Below, piece after piece: positions 1 to 10,476 of a stretch of DNA of 64,000 nucleotides (its first letter is position 1; each line of letters begins with the position of its first letter). Made by a program: the position numbers and the translations under genes. The notes beneath the pieces are model-generated. The model saw only the letters and a list, made by a program, of their open reading frames with translations, did no database searches and had not been told where the DNA came from. This DNA is from Cephalotus follicularis (Eukaryota; Streptophyta; Magnoliopsida; Oxalidales; Cephalotaceae): assembly GCA_001972305.1 (NCBI GenBank), contig BDDD01001619.1, positions 317,627 through 381,626 on the forward strand. Direction: 5' to 3'.

Positions 1-104
1 AGTTTCTCGGGTCCTCGGCTTTAGGAAGAGCAATATACGCGCTCTAGGCGTCATAGGCAGAGGAGAGGAACATTCATTATACAGTATCAGTTATTTAATT
101 AATG

Positions 105-305
105 CGGCTCATCTGGGTCGGTGATCCACTGGCTCATCTCAGTCGGTGATCCATTGGCTCATCTCAATCGGTGATCCATTGGGCTATCTCGGTAACCCAC
201 CTGGTTCAGCTCAATTTGGTGACCCATTAAGTCATCTCAGAAATAGCCTTACCGGCTCATCTCGGTCAGTGATCCCCGTAGGGCTCATCTCAGTGGTGAT
301 CCAGT
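105..305. repeat. Degenerate tandem repeat, unit about 25-30 bp (GGCTCATCTCGGTCGGTGAT)
   Basis: About six imperfect copies of a unit built from GGCTCATCTC, GGTCGGTGATCC and a CATTG or CACTG spacer. The same unit, with GGTTCATCTC and GGTGACCC, recurs inside the otherwise different LTR of element A at 4085-4345. Confidence 0.7.
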
Positions 306-679
306 GAAATACATTACTTTACATTCACTAACATTGACAGTATATTAACATTGCATTAACATTTACGGTGAGGTCTGCCTTTAGTACTTTATACTATACC
401 ACACAGTAACCATCCTTCCACACTAATCATTTCTAACATCTCCAATTGGCACCTAGCACTTGTATAAAACGCACCGTCCAATACAGGAGCGAACGCATGA
501 TAGGGGAAGGAGAGATAGGGTGTTCGCTGTTCTCACGCTTCAGGACGCATGCCTGGAGGATGCTCGACGCCATGGCGTGCATGGGATGCAGGCACTGGAA
601 ACTGCCCGGCATCATGGCGCACGCTTGGGATACAAGCATGATTTGCTTGAGTGTCATCTGGGTATGCACATCATTATGG

Positions 680-1160
680 CAGAGGACAAGCTCGCATGTG
701 TTATGCGCTTGGAAGAGGAAAGCTCGACATGTACGGTGCTACATGGCAGGGGACAGCTCAACGCATGTATGGTGGCGCTGGCTCTCTGCTCTGGCGCAGC
801 CTCGGGTGTACGACAGAGGAGATTTCAGGGGCGCCAAAGTGGAGAGCTCTGGCGCTATGCCATGCTTGGGACGCATGGCATGGCTTTCCCGGATGCATGA
901 CACTAGTGTGTCCTCAGCGGTGTCCTCGACGCTTTAGTGTCCTCAGTGCTTGTAGTGGACAGTACGCATGCAAAAGCAATGGCATCCTCGGGCATTTGCA
1001 GAGGACGGGACTAGTTCAGAGGACAATGGCGTCCCCAGAACTTTGGCGCACCCCAGGCGTATGCATGGCTCACCTTGATACCTCGGTACTGGGCACCCCA
1101 GCGTGTGTCCTCGGGCGTAGTGACACCGGTGCGTCCCCGGCAGTGTCCTCGGCACCTCAA
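680..1160. repeat. Dispersed array of TGTCCTCGG / GAGGACA words
   Basis: At least ten copies of TGTCCTC(G/A)G or its complement lie at irregular intervals (for example near 681, 907, 920, 938, 982, 1000, 1018, 1107 and 1144), mixed with GGCGC and GCATGG words. The stretch is richer in G+C than its flanks. It looks like a regulatory-type repeat array inside the LTR. Similar CCGAGGACA words occur in solo LTRs H1 and H2. Confidence 0.5.
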
Positions 1161-2128
1161 GCATTTGTAATAGAGAGCTTGGCACCCGCCATGCTCGGAC
1201 CCATGGCCCAGGAAAGCTCAAGCTCCATCCCGGCACCTCGGCTCATGACGGCGACGTGCAAGGTGCACTGCTCAGTACTATGGCTCGTTAAAGCGTCTTG
1301 CTGCAGAGAGCTTTGTAAATAAAATGCAGCGTGCAAATGGGTGTGTTGTTCGGGTCGCATGCCAACATGCCCAGGCGTAGGAACCCGTTTCAAGCAAGGC
1401 ATAGTGAATGCGTCCAAAATCATTTATTTTACAGCGTAATTGCAATTATACACTCCAACACTCTTTATTCTAGGGGACAAGATACATATTCTATTCTCAC
1501 ATTTTCAAGGCATTCATTCTACACTAACAGTAACACTAAATATTAATTAAAATTACTAAAAAGTGCAGGTAGGAGATCTTACCTCAACTTGGTGAAATTG
1601 CAGTGCTTCTCTCTTGCTCGGCACAACTCCTCAATTGTTCCTCCGCCTTCACTGCTTTTTTCTTTCATGGCTCATCTAGGATTAAGAGTGGAATATATAA
1701 AGGCAAGATGAGGGAGACAAGAATGGCAAGTCTTTGTCTCTTTCCTCCAAAAGCCACCCGGGACGTCCCCACACTCTCATTCCTTCTCTTTTATAGTCTC
1801 CAAAAGAACACTCTAGAATTCACTACACGTTTCTAGCCAAGCTTCACCATTGTGGACTACTGAGGATGGCCCAATGCACTTTCCTTTCCTTCATTTCCTC
1901 TGGCCCAAAGGTCACAATTTAGCTCAATTTGATTCCTTCACTAATTCAATTCCAATTGGGCCATTAAAATTCCCAATTCTAATTACTATAAAAATTTCCA
2001 TTCAAGGCCCACAAGCCATTAATTCAATTCCATTCCAATAACAATACATTTTTTGCCCCGAAATATCATTCCTTAAAATACTGTACATTTACACATATAT
2101 ATTATTTACAAAATTTCCGGGTATTACA

Positions 2129-3185
2129 TTCATGACAGAAATGAAGATTATCAATGACTTATCTCGTCAAGTCTCAACCATAACAAATCATATAGAACTC
2201 GTAACCCGTGACCATATAACCGTTGAAATTATAGGAACATAGTATAAAGGATCACGTAGGATCCATCCGTCAAAACCGTTTTTTATAACTGTTTTCCATA
2301 CTTATTTTCCAAAAACCATTTTTCGTTTCTTGGTCCCTATAGAAGATATAAAATAAATGGATAGAAGGCCCAACTATGATATTCGCGTCCAAACATCCCA
2401 ATTGAACTATCCTAACTATTTAGTGAAAACCTCATTGAAATCCATTTGAATGTTTATAAAACTCATTTATTGAAACTTCTATTTAAAGTTCATTTTGAAG
2501 ATTGATTTGAAAATTAAATATGTTAAAAGAGGATTCACATACGCTACAAGGTCTTAGGGAGGCTTCCTATGGATCTCATTTGGAGATAAAAGTATTTGGG
2601 GTTGAAAAGGTTGAAAATAGTGCATTTGGCTGAAAATAGGGCACTAAGCACTGACTGCTTCGTCTAAAGCGTCGATAGTTAGCGTCCAAAGCGTCACAGG
2701 TTTTGTGTAGAGCGTCGACAGTTAAGACCTTAAGCGTCAACACTTACACTAGGCGTCGACCGTTTGCAATGCATAAAGAGTCGACTGATGCCTCAAGCTT
2801 CGACAGTTTGCAATGCATAAAGCGTCGACTGATGCCTTAGGCATCTTTAATTTGCAATGCATAAAGCGTCGATAGTTTTGGCCATTTTTCCTTAAGTGTC
2901 GACCATTTCCATAAAAATGTCAACGGTTATCCCGCACAAAGCACCAACGCCTCTAGCCAAAGCGTTGACGGTTTGACAATAGTAAGGATGTTCGTCAAAT
3001 AGTCTAAAAATCTGTTTAAATCCATTTTAAATCTGTTTAAATCTGATCCAAAGGAAGCTATAAGCCCCTAAGGTCGGTTGTAACTTAAAAACAACCTTAA
3101 ACCTTTAGATCCGTACCTTTAACCCCTGAATCTAGAGAGAGAAAAGATTAGGCCTATAAACCTAAAACTCTCAATTCTCTCTCTG
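2129..3185 (-). mobile_element. Fragment of a family-B-like gypsy LTR
   Basis: Starting with TTCATGACAGAAATGAAG, this segment follows the middle of element B's LTR (38078 to about 39130) in the same order and orientation. Shared landmarks are the ATCCATCCGTCAAAACC block, runs of CATTTTCCATA type, the palindrome array and the terminal AATTCTCTCTCT tract. It is cut at the left by LTR E0 and at the right by the start of element A's LTR. No coding capacity is seen. Confidence 0.6.
2655..2965. repeat. GCGTCGAC palindrome array (family-B-like LTR)
   Basis: About a dozen degenerate copies of GCGTCGACGC. Successive starts include 2691, 2712, 2733 and 2752 (steps 21, 21, 19), then 2778 and 2797. Variants are mostly CpG to TpG or CpA changes, such as GCGTCAACAC, or decay of the right half (GCGTCGACAG, GCGTCGATAG). 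Confidence 0.75.
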
Positions 3186-3517
3186 TGTCACGCTCCGAAC
3201 CATGGGAGGACCCCACGGTCTGACACGTAACATGCCGTCCATAAATCATTCATATCATTATCCTAAATATGCAATAAATTTAAAAATTTAATCAAAGTCA
3301 TGCATGCGGTAAAATAACCATTCTAATATCTTGCGTGGATTGACCGAATAATAAATATCAACATCTCATATCCAATGCACTGCCACAAGTCGGTAGGTCA
3401 AATAGAACTGTTTACAACATTCTTATACAATAAGGAAGGTAGAAGAAACTGCTCTGCTACAAAAATCCTTAATCCGCCAGCTTGCCCAACTGCTCACTGC
3501 GGTGCGTCACCTGTACC

Positions 3518-3539
3518 TGACCCATTCGAGAATGGGTCA
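3518..3539 (-). other. Perfect hairpin in LTR A (9-bp stem, 4-nt loop)
   Basis: Stem arms TGACCCATT and AATGGGTCA around the loop CGAG, 332 bp from the LTR 3' end. Both LTRs of element B keep the same stem, and the other families have a different stem at a matching distance. An RNA structure in the transcribed part of the LTR is the simplest reading. Confidence 0.7.
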
Positions 3540-3664
3540 GCAACTAATGATTGTGTAGGCAATACAGTATGCACAGATATATGCAGGGTATGAGAGATGC
3601 ATGAATGGCAGTTTATAGCTATAGCCTAAAACATGAAAGTCATTATCCATATCAATACGGGGGT

Positions 3665-3840
3665 ACATATAAGTCCTCCTCGGCCTCCTCTGCCGAGGTA
3701 GCAGACCACAAAGACATTCCATAGCATTCAAAATTATCTTAGAACATGTATAAGTTCTCCTCGGCCTCCTCTGCCGAGGTAACAGACCACTATAAGTGCT
3801 CCTCAGCCTCCTTGGCTCAAGGTAGCAATACTATCATCTA
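3665..3840. repeat. Imperfect repeat of a CTCCTCGGCCTCCTCTGCCGAG unit
   Basis: Three copies (near 3675, 3757 and 3800) of a block combining CCTCGGCCTCCTCTGCC with GAGGTAGCAGACCAC. The first two are close to identical; the third is degraded. CCTCGGC and GCCGAGG within each copy can pair as a hairpin. Local LTR repeat, no coding role seen. Confidence 0.65.
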
Positions 3841-4084
3841 TACACTACTCTACTGCAGTTGAGTAGTACCATCGTCTATGCACTACTTGTGCAGTAGGGG
3901 ATGGAGTCAGGATAACACTGGCCTAGTAAATCCTTCTCTTTAATGCTAGTCTCTTAAGGAAAAAGTATGGGTAGTCAGGATTATATATTGGAGTTACACG
4001 GGGTCCTCGAGGCCTTCACAATGCGGAATTCACCGTTAGGTTCACCTGCTAAAGGAGATCCTGTGAGATATCCTCCGGTAATGC

Positions 4085-4345
4085 TAGTCTATTGAAATAG
4101 TGACCTTATGGATCCAATCACCATCGGTGACCCTTATGGTTCATCTCGGTCGGTGACCCTTATGGTTCATCTCGGGCGGTGACCCTTATATGGTTCATCT
4201 CAGTCGGTGACCCTTATGGTTCATCTCGATAGTGGGATCCCATAGGTCTTTTCTCTGAGAACATTAGACACTTATAAGACAGTGTCCCATAGGTTCAATC
4301 ACAATTGGTGACCCTTATAGGTTCATCTCTGAAAGTGATTCATAG
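4085..4345. repeat. Tandem repeat, unit about 26-27 bp (GGTTCATCTCGGTCGGTGAC)
   Basis: Five or more copies combining GGTTCATCTC, GGTCGGTGAC and CCTTAT, the central ones nearly identical. It is the same kind of unit as at 105-305, although the two surrounding LTRs are otherwise unlike. Confidence 0.8.
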
Positions 4346-4589
4346 GGCTATATATATATGTCAGACTAAGTGGCCAACTCCCTATTCCTTCATGACATAG
4401 CAGAGGATGGGAGTGATTATCTCATCAGAGCTCAATAATGTCAAGTAAGGTCTGAGACCCTATAGGTATTTAACCATAAAACCGTTTTGGTCAGAGAGGG
4501 TTTCACCTAGGCGTATCAGAGGAGGTTCACCTACGCTACAGAGCTTTCCTAAGCCCTAATGTCAAACGACGATCTTTGTTCCCTGCCTC

Positions 4590-4690
4590 TATTACGAGGT
4601 CTACCTCTATGCTCTGAGGTATGCCTTTACGAGGTCTGCCTTCCAATACGAGGTCTGCCTCCAATACGAGGTCTGCCTTTAGCTTGGAAC
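4590..4690. repeat. Short tandem repeat ACGAGGTCTGCCT
   Basis: Four copies of ACGAGGTCTGCCT, plus a degraded GAGGTATGCCT copy, spaced about 20-45 bp apart inside the LTR of element A. Confidence 0.7.
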
Positions 4691-5135
4691 TCTGCCTTGG
4701 CCTGTTATCTCTTAAATAAAATTCCAACACTCTAACTGAAGGCATCCAGAGTCCAAGGGCTTAGCAGAACATCAACATACCTGCTAATCATCTCATCAAC
4801 AACTCAAGTCCAAAACAGGCAATCTAACACTCGATCCAAGGAAGCCATAATCCCTAGTGGTCGGTTCCAACTCAAAACAGCTTAACAATTATCCTTAACC
4901 ATTCATCTAGTCTTAATCTAGCAGTTCATAGTAGCACAACCCATTAGTTCATAACAACATTCATCATTCAAGGCAGAGATACTCAAGAGTTCAAGCATAT
5001 CAGTAAAGCCTACCTCGATAGATGTGAAATTACAGCTCTGGAAGAACTTGCTGCTAAAACAACTTGTAGATCTTGAAGAATCTATTGCTGGAATCTTGAT
5101 TTGAACCTTCTTTCAGGCTCTATACGTACTGCTAC

Positions 5136-7690
5136 TATTAGAGTAGGGGTGTCCTTGCATGCCACGAGGTGACTTATGCCTGTACAAAGACTCTCTATTT
5201 ACACAATATGTATTCTATTTCATGTTTGTGTGAATTATTTCAGTAGTTAATGGCAACTTACTATATGTATATCCCAGCCCATATTAAATGGATCAGTTGA
5301 TTAACGTTGACTGAATACACGTATGGTGCCCTGTCGATAAAAGGGTTGGATCTTGTGCTTGGGAGGTTATGAGAATGAGATCCTTACCCCCATCTGGCAG
5401 AATGTTCCAAGTCATAGGTTCAATTTCTTAGGGCAATTGATGAACCGTAAAGACTTTTCGTATTATGCTTGCACCATTGTGTGTGGGGGATGGACCATCT
5501 TGTTGCCATTTGGGTTTACCCTAAAGCTGATGCGGGGTTCGTGCTAGAGAGAATAAGACTAAACAGACCCACCATAGGAAACCTATTTGGAAAATCATAC
5601 CTATGTCAATAGGATTCCTATAGTCTTGGTAGTGTATAGTCTATGGTGACTAGTAGACCATTTGTGAGCTATGTTGTGTCCTTAGACCTGAGCGGCTGGC
5701 ATGTATTGTATTATAACTGCTTGGCTTTGATTTCCGCCTTCTCCATCATTAGCCACGTGCTGGCAAAAGGGTTGTCCTTGGGCCTTGTGGGAGCTTTATT
5801 GAGATGTATGGGCGAGTGCGCAATAAGGGATCGTCACACCCGTATGAAGAATGATAGACTCTATATTATTTATGTCCATTGTAGAGTCAAAACCCTTATT
5901 AGGTATAGGAAGATTGGAAATGGGATTTTTGGGGAGCTCTGCCAATAGTATCAATGCGTACATAGATTTATAGTTATCGCAGCTTTACATAGGGGTGACA
6001 TTATTCCGAAACCTAGGTCGCGGTCGGAGCCAAGGATGACGTAGGATACATGACATATATGTCGATTACTGGATTAAAGTACTGGTTTACCGGATGTTGA
6101 CTTATAGACATGGTTGATTCCATGGATCCGGGGGATGATTGGGAATCATGCCGAGGTCTATCTAATAGTCAGGGACTATTGGGGTGGTTGTACCAGAACT
6201 CTTTGGAAGTTCTGGGAAACTTATAGTCGTATCGGGGTCCAACCGGGCTTTCAGATCCCACCTGGTTTTGGAATCAATCGACGTGTGTGGGACACATGTC
6301 ATTTAGTGAGAGGATGACACTTGGGCGGTGTTACTTGGCCAGTGAATATCTATTTTGTTGGATTTTATTCATTTATAAGGAAGTGAATTCTAGCAACATC
6401 ATAAATAGATAATTCCGGGCTAAGGGGTATTTTTGTCTTTTATGAATTATTGAGAATTCATGGAGAGAGAGAGCTTTTGGGATCATTTGGGCCAAACCCT
6501 AGCATTGTGATTGCTTGTGGATTGGGCTGACCTAATGCTCCCTTAAGTTTCCATTGGTAACTTAGTTCATTCTTGGTTACTACATAGTTGGAAGCTAATT
6601 GGTTTTAGTTAGTTGACTAGTCAACATACTTAAGCATTAAGCAAGCCATTCATTGGCTCATATGCTTCCTCATGGCCAGCCTTGAGAGTGTGTAAAGTGT
6701 GTGTGTGTTGTTCAATTCTCATTGGTTGAGAGTTGTATGTGTTTGGGATATTTTCATTGTCTCATGCTAATGCACACAGCTACACATGCTATAAACACTT
6801 AAGTCATTTGGTCTCCGAGCTCTCTCTTTTCTCACTTGCTTTCTCCATAGTCGTGAGCTTGGTTCTCCATTGTTGGAGTTCAAGAACTTATTAGTTCTTT
6901 AAGAGAGAAAACAAAATTCTTCTCCTCTCACCCTCCTAAACCTCTTTGTAGGTGGAGATAACTCCATATCTCTCTCTCCATTTGAGGAAATTTTCTAGGA
7001 TAGAACTTCCAACCAAACTCCCTTCATATAACCTTCTAGCCATGCCTTTTGGAAGATAAAATGTGATGGAGGATTTCTTGGAACTCAAAGGAAGAATTTG
7101 CCAAAAGTTTGGAGGAGTAAAGACTATAGGCAATCATCTTTCTCCTTCACCTTTTCTTCTTCTGATGATGTGGTGTGTGAGTTGGTGCTAGGGCTTTGCC
7201 AAGCTCTAGACATTTTGATATGTTGGTAGTGTTGTTGCTAGGGATTTTCTGAGCCCTAGCTATGTGTTTGATGGTCCTAGGGTGAGGGTTAAGGTGGAAT
7301 GGCATTTAGGTTATGTGTGCAACCCTAATGCCCATTTTTCCTCTTGGACGAAATTTAGGGTTGACAAACCCTAATCCTCCTATGCCTTCCCTTGATTGGA
7401 TTCGGCTTAGGGACATTTAATAGACCAATTAGTGATCCTTGGATGTCAATTGGGGCATTTTATGGCAATGGTTATGGGTGATTGTTTTGCTGGAATCAAA
7501 ATTTTAAAATTAGTCACCATAAACCCTAGTTGCCTGAAATGATTTTCTTCCGCTGCCTTCCCAATTCCCAACAGCTACGAGTCCAGTGACTCCCCCTTGC
7601 TCCAATCCAAGCTTTATCACTCACAATCTCTCTTCACTCTTGAAGAACAACGCCGGGTGTTGGAAAACCTAGAAGGTTACGGTCGATTTT
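5136..7690 (+). mobile_element. Copia-type LTR, forward orientation (probably solo)
   Basis: The first 1.2 kb (to about 6340) is the inverted counterpart of about 8990-10122 and is related to the LTRs of copia element G (19387-20392 and about 27150-28147). Shared words are GACCTGAGCGGCT, AAGGGATCGTCACACC and the block around 6114-6180. No primer-binding site, polypurine tract or coding region adjoins it, so a solo LTR or fragment is likely. The right boundary is uncertain: homology to the partner fades after about 6340, and 6340-7690 is AT-rich sequence with no recognised content. Confidence 0.55.
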
Positions 7691-8573
7691 GGGTCTAGGA
7701 TGTTAGTATGTATAATTTTAATTTTTCAAAACACCAAGACTACAAGTCAAGGTTCGTACTGACATCTTACTATCATAATCAATCAGCTAAGGATCTTCGT
7801 TTAATATTCAATTGAACTTAAAAAAACAAGCATACATCCACATTTATAAACTGAATATAATTTGGTAACAATAAATACAAATGAATAGGAACCATACCAA
7901 CGTTGGAGGCTCCACCACTTTACCGCTATGAGCTTGCAGCAGCAACTGCCTGTCACCGGAGCTACTGCTGGATTCCGACCAACTTGCCAGAGGTCCTACA
8001 ACGATGCCATCAAAGTCCAAAATGGCCGATCTACCCATTACTGGCGGAGAATCGACGAGAAGTGCCACATAATGCATAGGCACAGCCGGCAGCGTCGGAG
8101 ACTCGCTGAGTTGGACTCAACGATTCCGTTCAAAGCGCCATGGACCGGCCGTGCCATCACCGGTCACCAAAAAACTTGATCTTCACACTGGTGGCTGAGA
8201 ATCACTATGAATCACCATAGAATGGGTGATCACAGCCGGTGGCAAGTTGAACTCGTCGAGTCAACTCTCCGGACAAGTGCAGGACCGGCCGCGACAACTC
8301 CGCGCCACAACTGACCTTCAAATCTCTCGATCTTCACGTTGCGACCCAAGACCCGTCGTGACTCAGCCCGGAACGCCAAGCCACGACGTACAACGCACCA
8401 ACTCAACACAGTTGACTCAGCATTTGAAATCCGTCCAAAAAAATGCACGAAAATCGCCTAAACTAGAATCAAAATAGATAAAGCCAAAGATTGGCTCCAC
8501 CTATTGTGATAACCGGAGGTGGAAAGAGAAGCCGGCGGTGGAACGCCAGAGAGAAATGAAATAGAAACACAAA

Positions 8574-8629
<56 letters not shown>

Positions 8630-10122
8630 TACCGTGGATGAAAGCATAACTCCTTTTCTCGGCCATCACTGGCAAGCGCCGGACTTCTCCGGCTAAAAAC
8701 GCGAGCTCCAGGCGCTATCGCAAGCACTGGGTGCGTTCTCTTTCTCATTTTGGCGCACCGGGCGTGTTAGGCGTGTCCAATAATTATCAATGTGTATTAT
8801 TGCAAATAATAACATCACTTTCTTTCATATTATGTTTCTCTCTTTTTAATTATGTGCCTAGCAGATAGTATGTATAAACATACTCCCACTATAGCTTCTC
8901 TTTAATATATCAATAAGACAATACGGTGGGGAAAAACATAAACCACTAATGTCAAATTAATATATACTAGTTATAAACTAGATTTATCACCAAGTTAACA
9001 TGTGTATAGCATGCATCACTTTTCCAATAATCAGGCGGGACCCAAAAGCCTTGTTGGACCACGGTACGACTATAAGTTTCCCAGAATATCCCGGAGTTAT
9101 GATATGACCATCCTAATAGTCCCCGACTATTAGAATGACCCTGGCATGATAGTCAATCATCCCACGGATCCATCCATTACTTTATCTGATCATCGGCATA
9201 TGTGTCATGTATCCTACGTCATTCTTAGCTCCGACCGCGACCTAGGTTTCAGAATAATGTCACCCCTTGGTAAAGCCGCGATAACTTTAAATTCATGTAC
9301 GCATTCAGATTGTCAGCAGACCTCCCTGGAAATCCCATTTCCAGTCTGCTTATATCTTATCAGGGTTTTAAGTCTACAATGGACATAAATACTATAGAGC
9401 CAGTCACCCTTCATACGGGTTTCACGATCCCTTATTGCGCACTCGCCCATACATCTCAATGAAGCTCCCACAAGGCCCAAAGACAACCCTTTTGTCAACA
9501 CGTGGCTAGTGCTGGGGAAGGCGAAAATCAAAGCCAAGCGGTTACAACACAACGCATGCCAGCCGCTCAGGTTTAAGGACACAACGTAGCTCACGAATGG
9601 TCTACTAGTCACCATAGAATATACACTACCGAGACTATAGGAATCCTATTGAGATAGGTATGACTTTCCAAATAGGTTTCCTATGGTGGGTCTGCTCAGT
9701 CTCATGCTCTCTAGCACGATCCCCGCATCAGCTTTAGGGTAAACCCAAATTGTAATGAGATGGTCTGTCCCCCACACACAAGATGGCAAGCATAATGCGG
9801 CAAGTCTTTAAGGTACATCAATTGCCCTAAGAAAGTGAACCTATGACTTGGAACATTCTGTCATAAGGGAGTAAGGATGCCATTCTCATAACCTCCCAGG
9901 CATGAGATCCAAACCTTTTACGACAGGGCACTATATGTGTACTTAGTCGACGTTAATCAACTTATCCATTTAAGAGGAGTTGTGATATACATATAGTGGG
10001 TTGCCTTCAAACTACATAAATATGCACAAAAACACGAAAAGTAATTCAAATTGTATAAATAGATAGTGTATATACAGGCATGAAGCCACCTCGTGGCATA
10101 CACGGACACCCCTACTCCAACA
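7690..10122 (-). mobile_element. Copia-type LTR, reverse orientation (probably solo)
   Basis: Ends ...CTACTCCAACA, the reverse complement of an LTR start (TGTTGGAGTAGG). The stretch of about 8990-10122 is an inverted copy of 5136-6340. The left edge (GTATGTATAATTTTAATTTT) resembles the equivalent edge of element G's LTR near 26110. It includes a G+C-richer stretch (7900-8480, many CCGG words) and a GA microsatellite. The two arms make an inverted pair inside element A's 3' LTR, best explained by two insertions. Confidence 0.5.
8576..8626. repeat. (GA)n microsatellite
   Basis: About 25 uninterrupted GA dinucleotides. Apparent serine-leucine reading frames across it are artefacts of the repeat. 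Confidence 0.95.
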
Positions 10123-10152
10123 CCGGGTACAATGTGGGTATTGGAACACTGC

Positions 10153-10196
<44 letters not shown>

Positions 10197-10461
10197 AACT
10201 CACTATCTCTAGAACAAAAGGCCAGAAAACGAGTATGAGGAGGAAAGAGTTAACCAGCTTTTATGCAGATTTTTCTGGAGGAAGGATCCAGAATCCGCCT
10301 GTGATCACACAATGGTTGGCCCCTACTTATTTGTCACATGTGATACCAATTATGTCTCATAAGGGAATAAAATTATTATTGACTTAGTCAACAATTGTGG
10401 GCTTTGTGACATCTACAATATCATATATCACAACAAATACTTATAAAATTCTGGGCTTACA
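10123..10461 (-). mobile_element. Element A 3' LTR, right part (LTR 5' end)
   Basis: Resumes LTR A after the copia-type block. The CT-rich stretch followed by AACTCACTATCTCTAGAA parallels family B near 39280-39305. It ends ...CTGGGCTTACA at 10461, the reverse complement of a TGTAAGCCCAG LTR start, directly beside a polypurine tract. Confidence 0.7.
10155..10192. repeat. (CT)n microsatellite in LTR A
   Basis: About 19 CT dinucleotides at the point where family B has a short TTTCTCTCTCT tract, so this looks like a local expansion. Confidence 0.95.
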
Positions 10462-10476
10462 TCCTCCCCTCCTTAG
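10462..10476 (-). promoter_or_regulatory. Polypurine tract of element A
   Basis: The reverse complement reads CTAAGGAGGGGAGGA immediately before the LTR start TGTAAG. This is the plus-strand DNA priming site expected at the inner edge of the 3' LTR. Elements B and C have the same arrangement. Confidence 0.8.

Larger units (their letters stand above)
1..2128 (-). mobile_element. Partial LTR (family E0), truncated by window start
   Basis: Non-coding stretch read as the 5' portion of a reverse-oriented LTR. The right edge ends ...GGGTATTACA, the reverse complement of a gypsy-type LTR start (TGTAATACCCGG), and from about 2132 the sequence continues as a different LTR family (B-like). The left end lies outside the window, so there is no second LTR or target duplication to confirm it. 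It holds a tandem repeat (105-305), an array of TGTCCTCGG-like words (about 680-1160) and AT-rich sequence after 1400. The open frames at 446-1322 are coincidental: they overlap in several frames and resemble no protein I know. Confidence 0.6.
3186..5135 (-). mobile_element. Element A 3' LTR, left part
   Basis: Begins TGTCACGCTCCGAACC and matches the remnant of the other LTR at 15380 over about 110 bp, in the same orientation. Because A is coded on the minus strand, this left end is the 3' end of the LTR. It contains a perfect hairpin (3518), three local tandem repeats, and ends where a copia-type LTR was inserted near 5136. The CTCTG at 3181-3185 could be half of a target duplication, but the partner is lost. 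Confidence 0.75.

Noticed and set aside
446..1322. Overlapping long open frames of up to 223 residues
   Set aside because: Three frames overlap on one strand, there is no recognisable domain, and the composition comes from G+C-rich word repeats. It is LTR sequence.
5643..5948. Conserved 100-residue frame, also at 9313-9615 on the other strand
   Set aside because: The two frames are near-identical because the LTR arms are copies. In the related LTRs of element G the same stretch is interrupted by stops, so the frame is not maintained as a protein.
7900..8480. G+C-richer patch with open frames on both strands, possible captured gene
   Set aside because: No domain, splice pattern or family resemblance seen, and the frames on opposite strands are equally open. 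It lies within a copia-type LTR next to a GA microsatellite.
8458..8748. Ser-Leu repeat proteins at microsatellites (also 34296 and 56494)
   Set aside because: Pure translation of GA, TC or AG dinucleotide runs.
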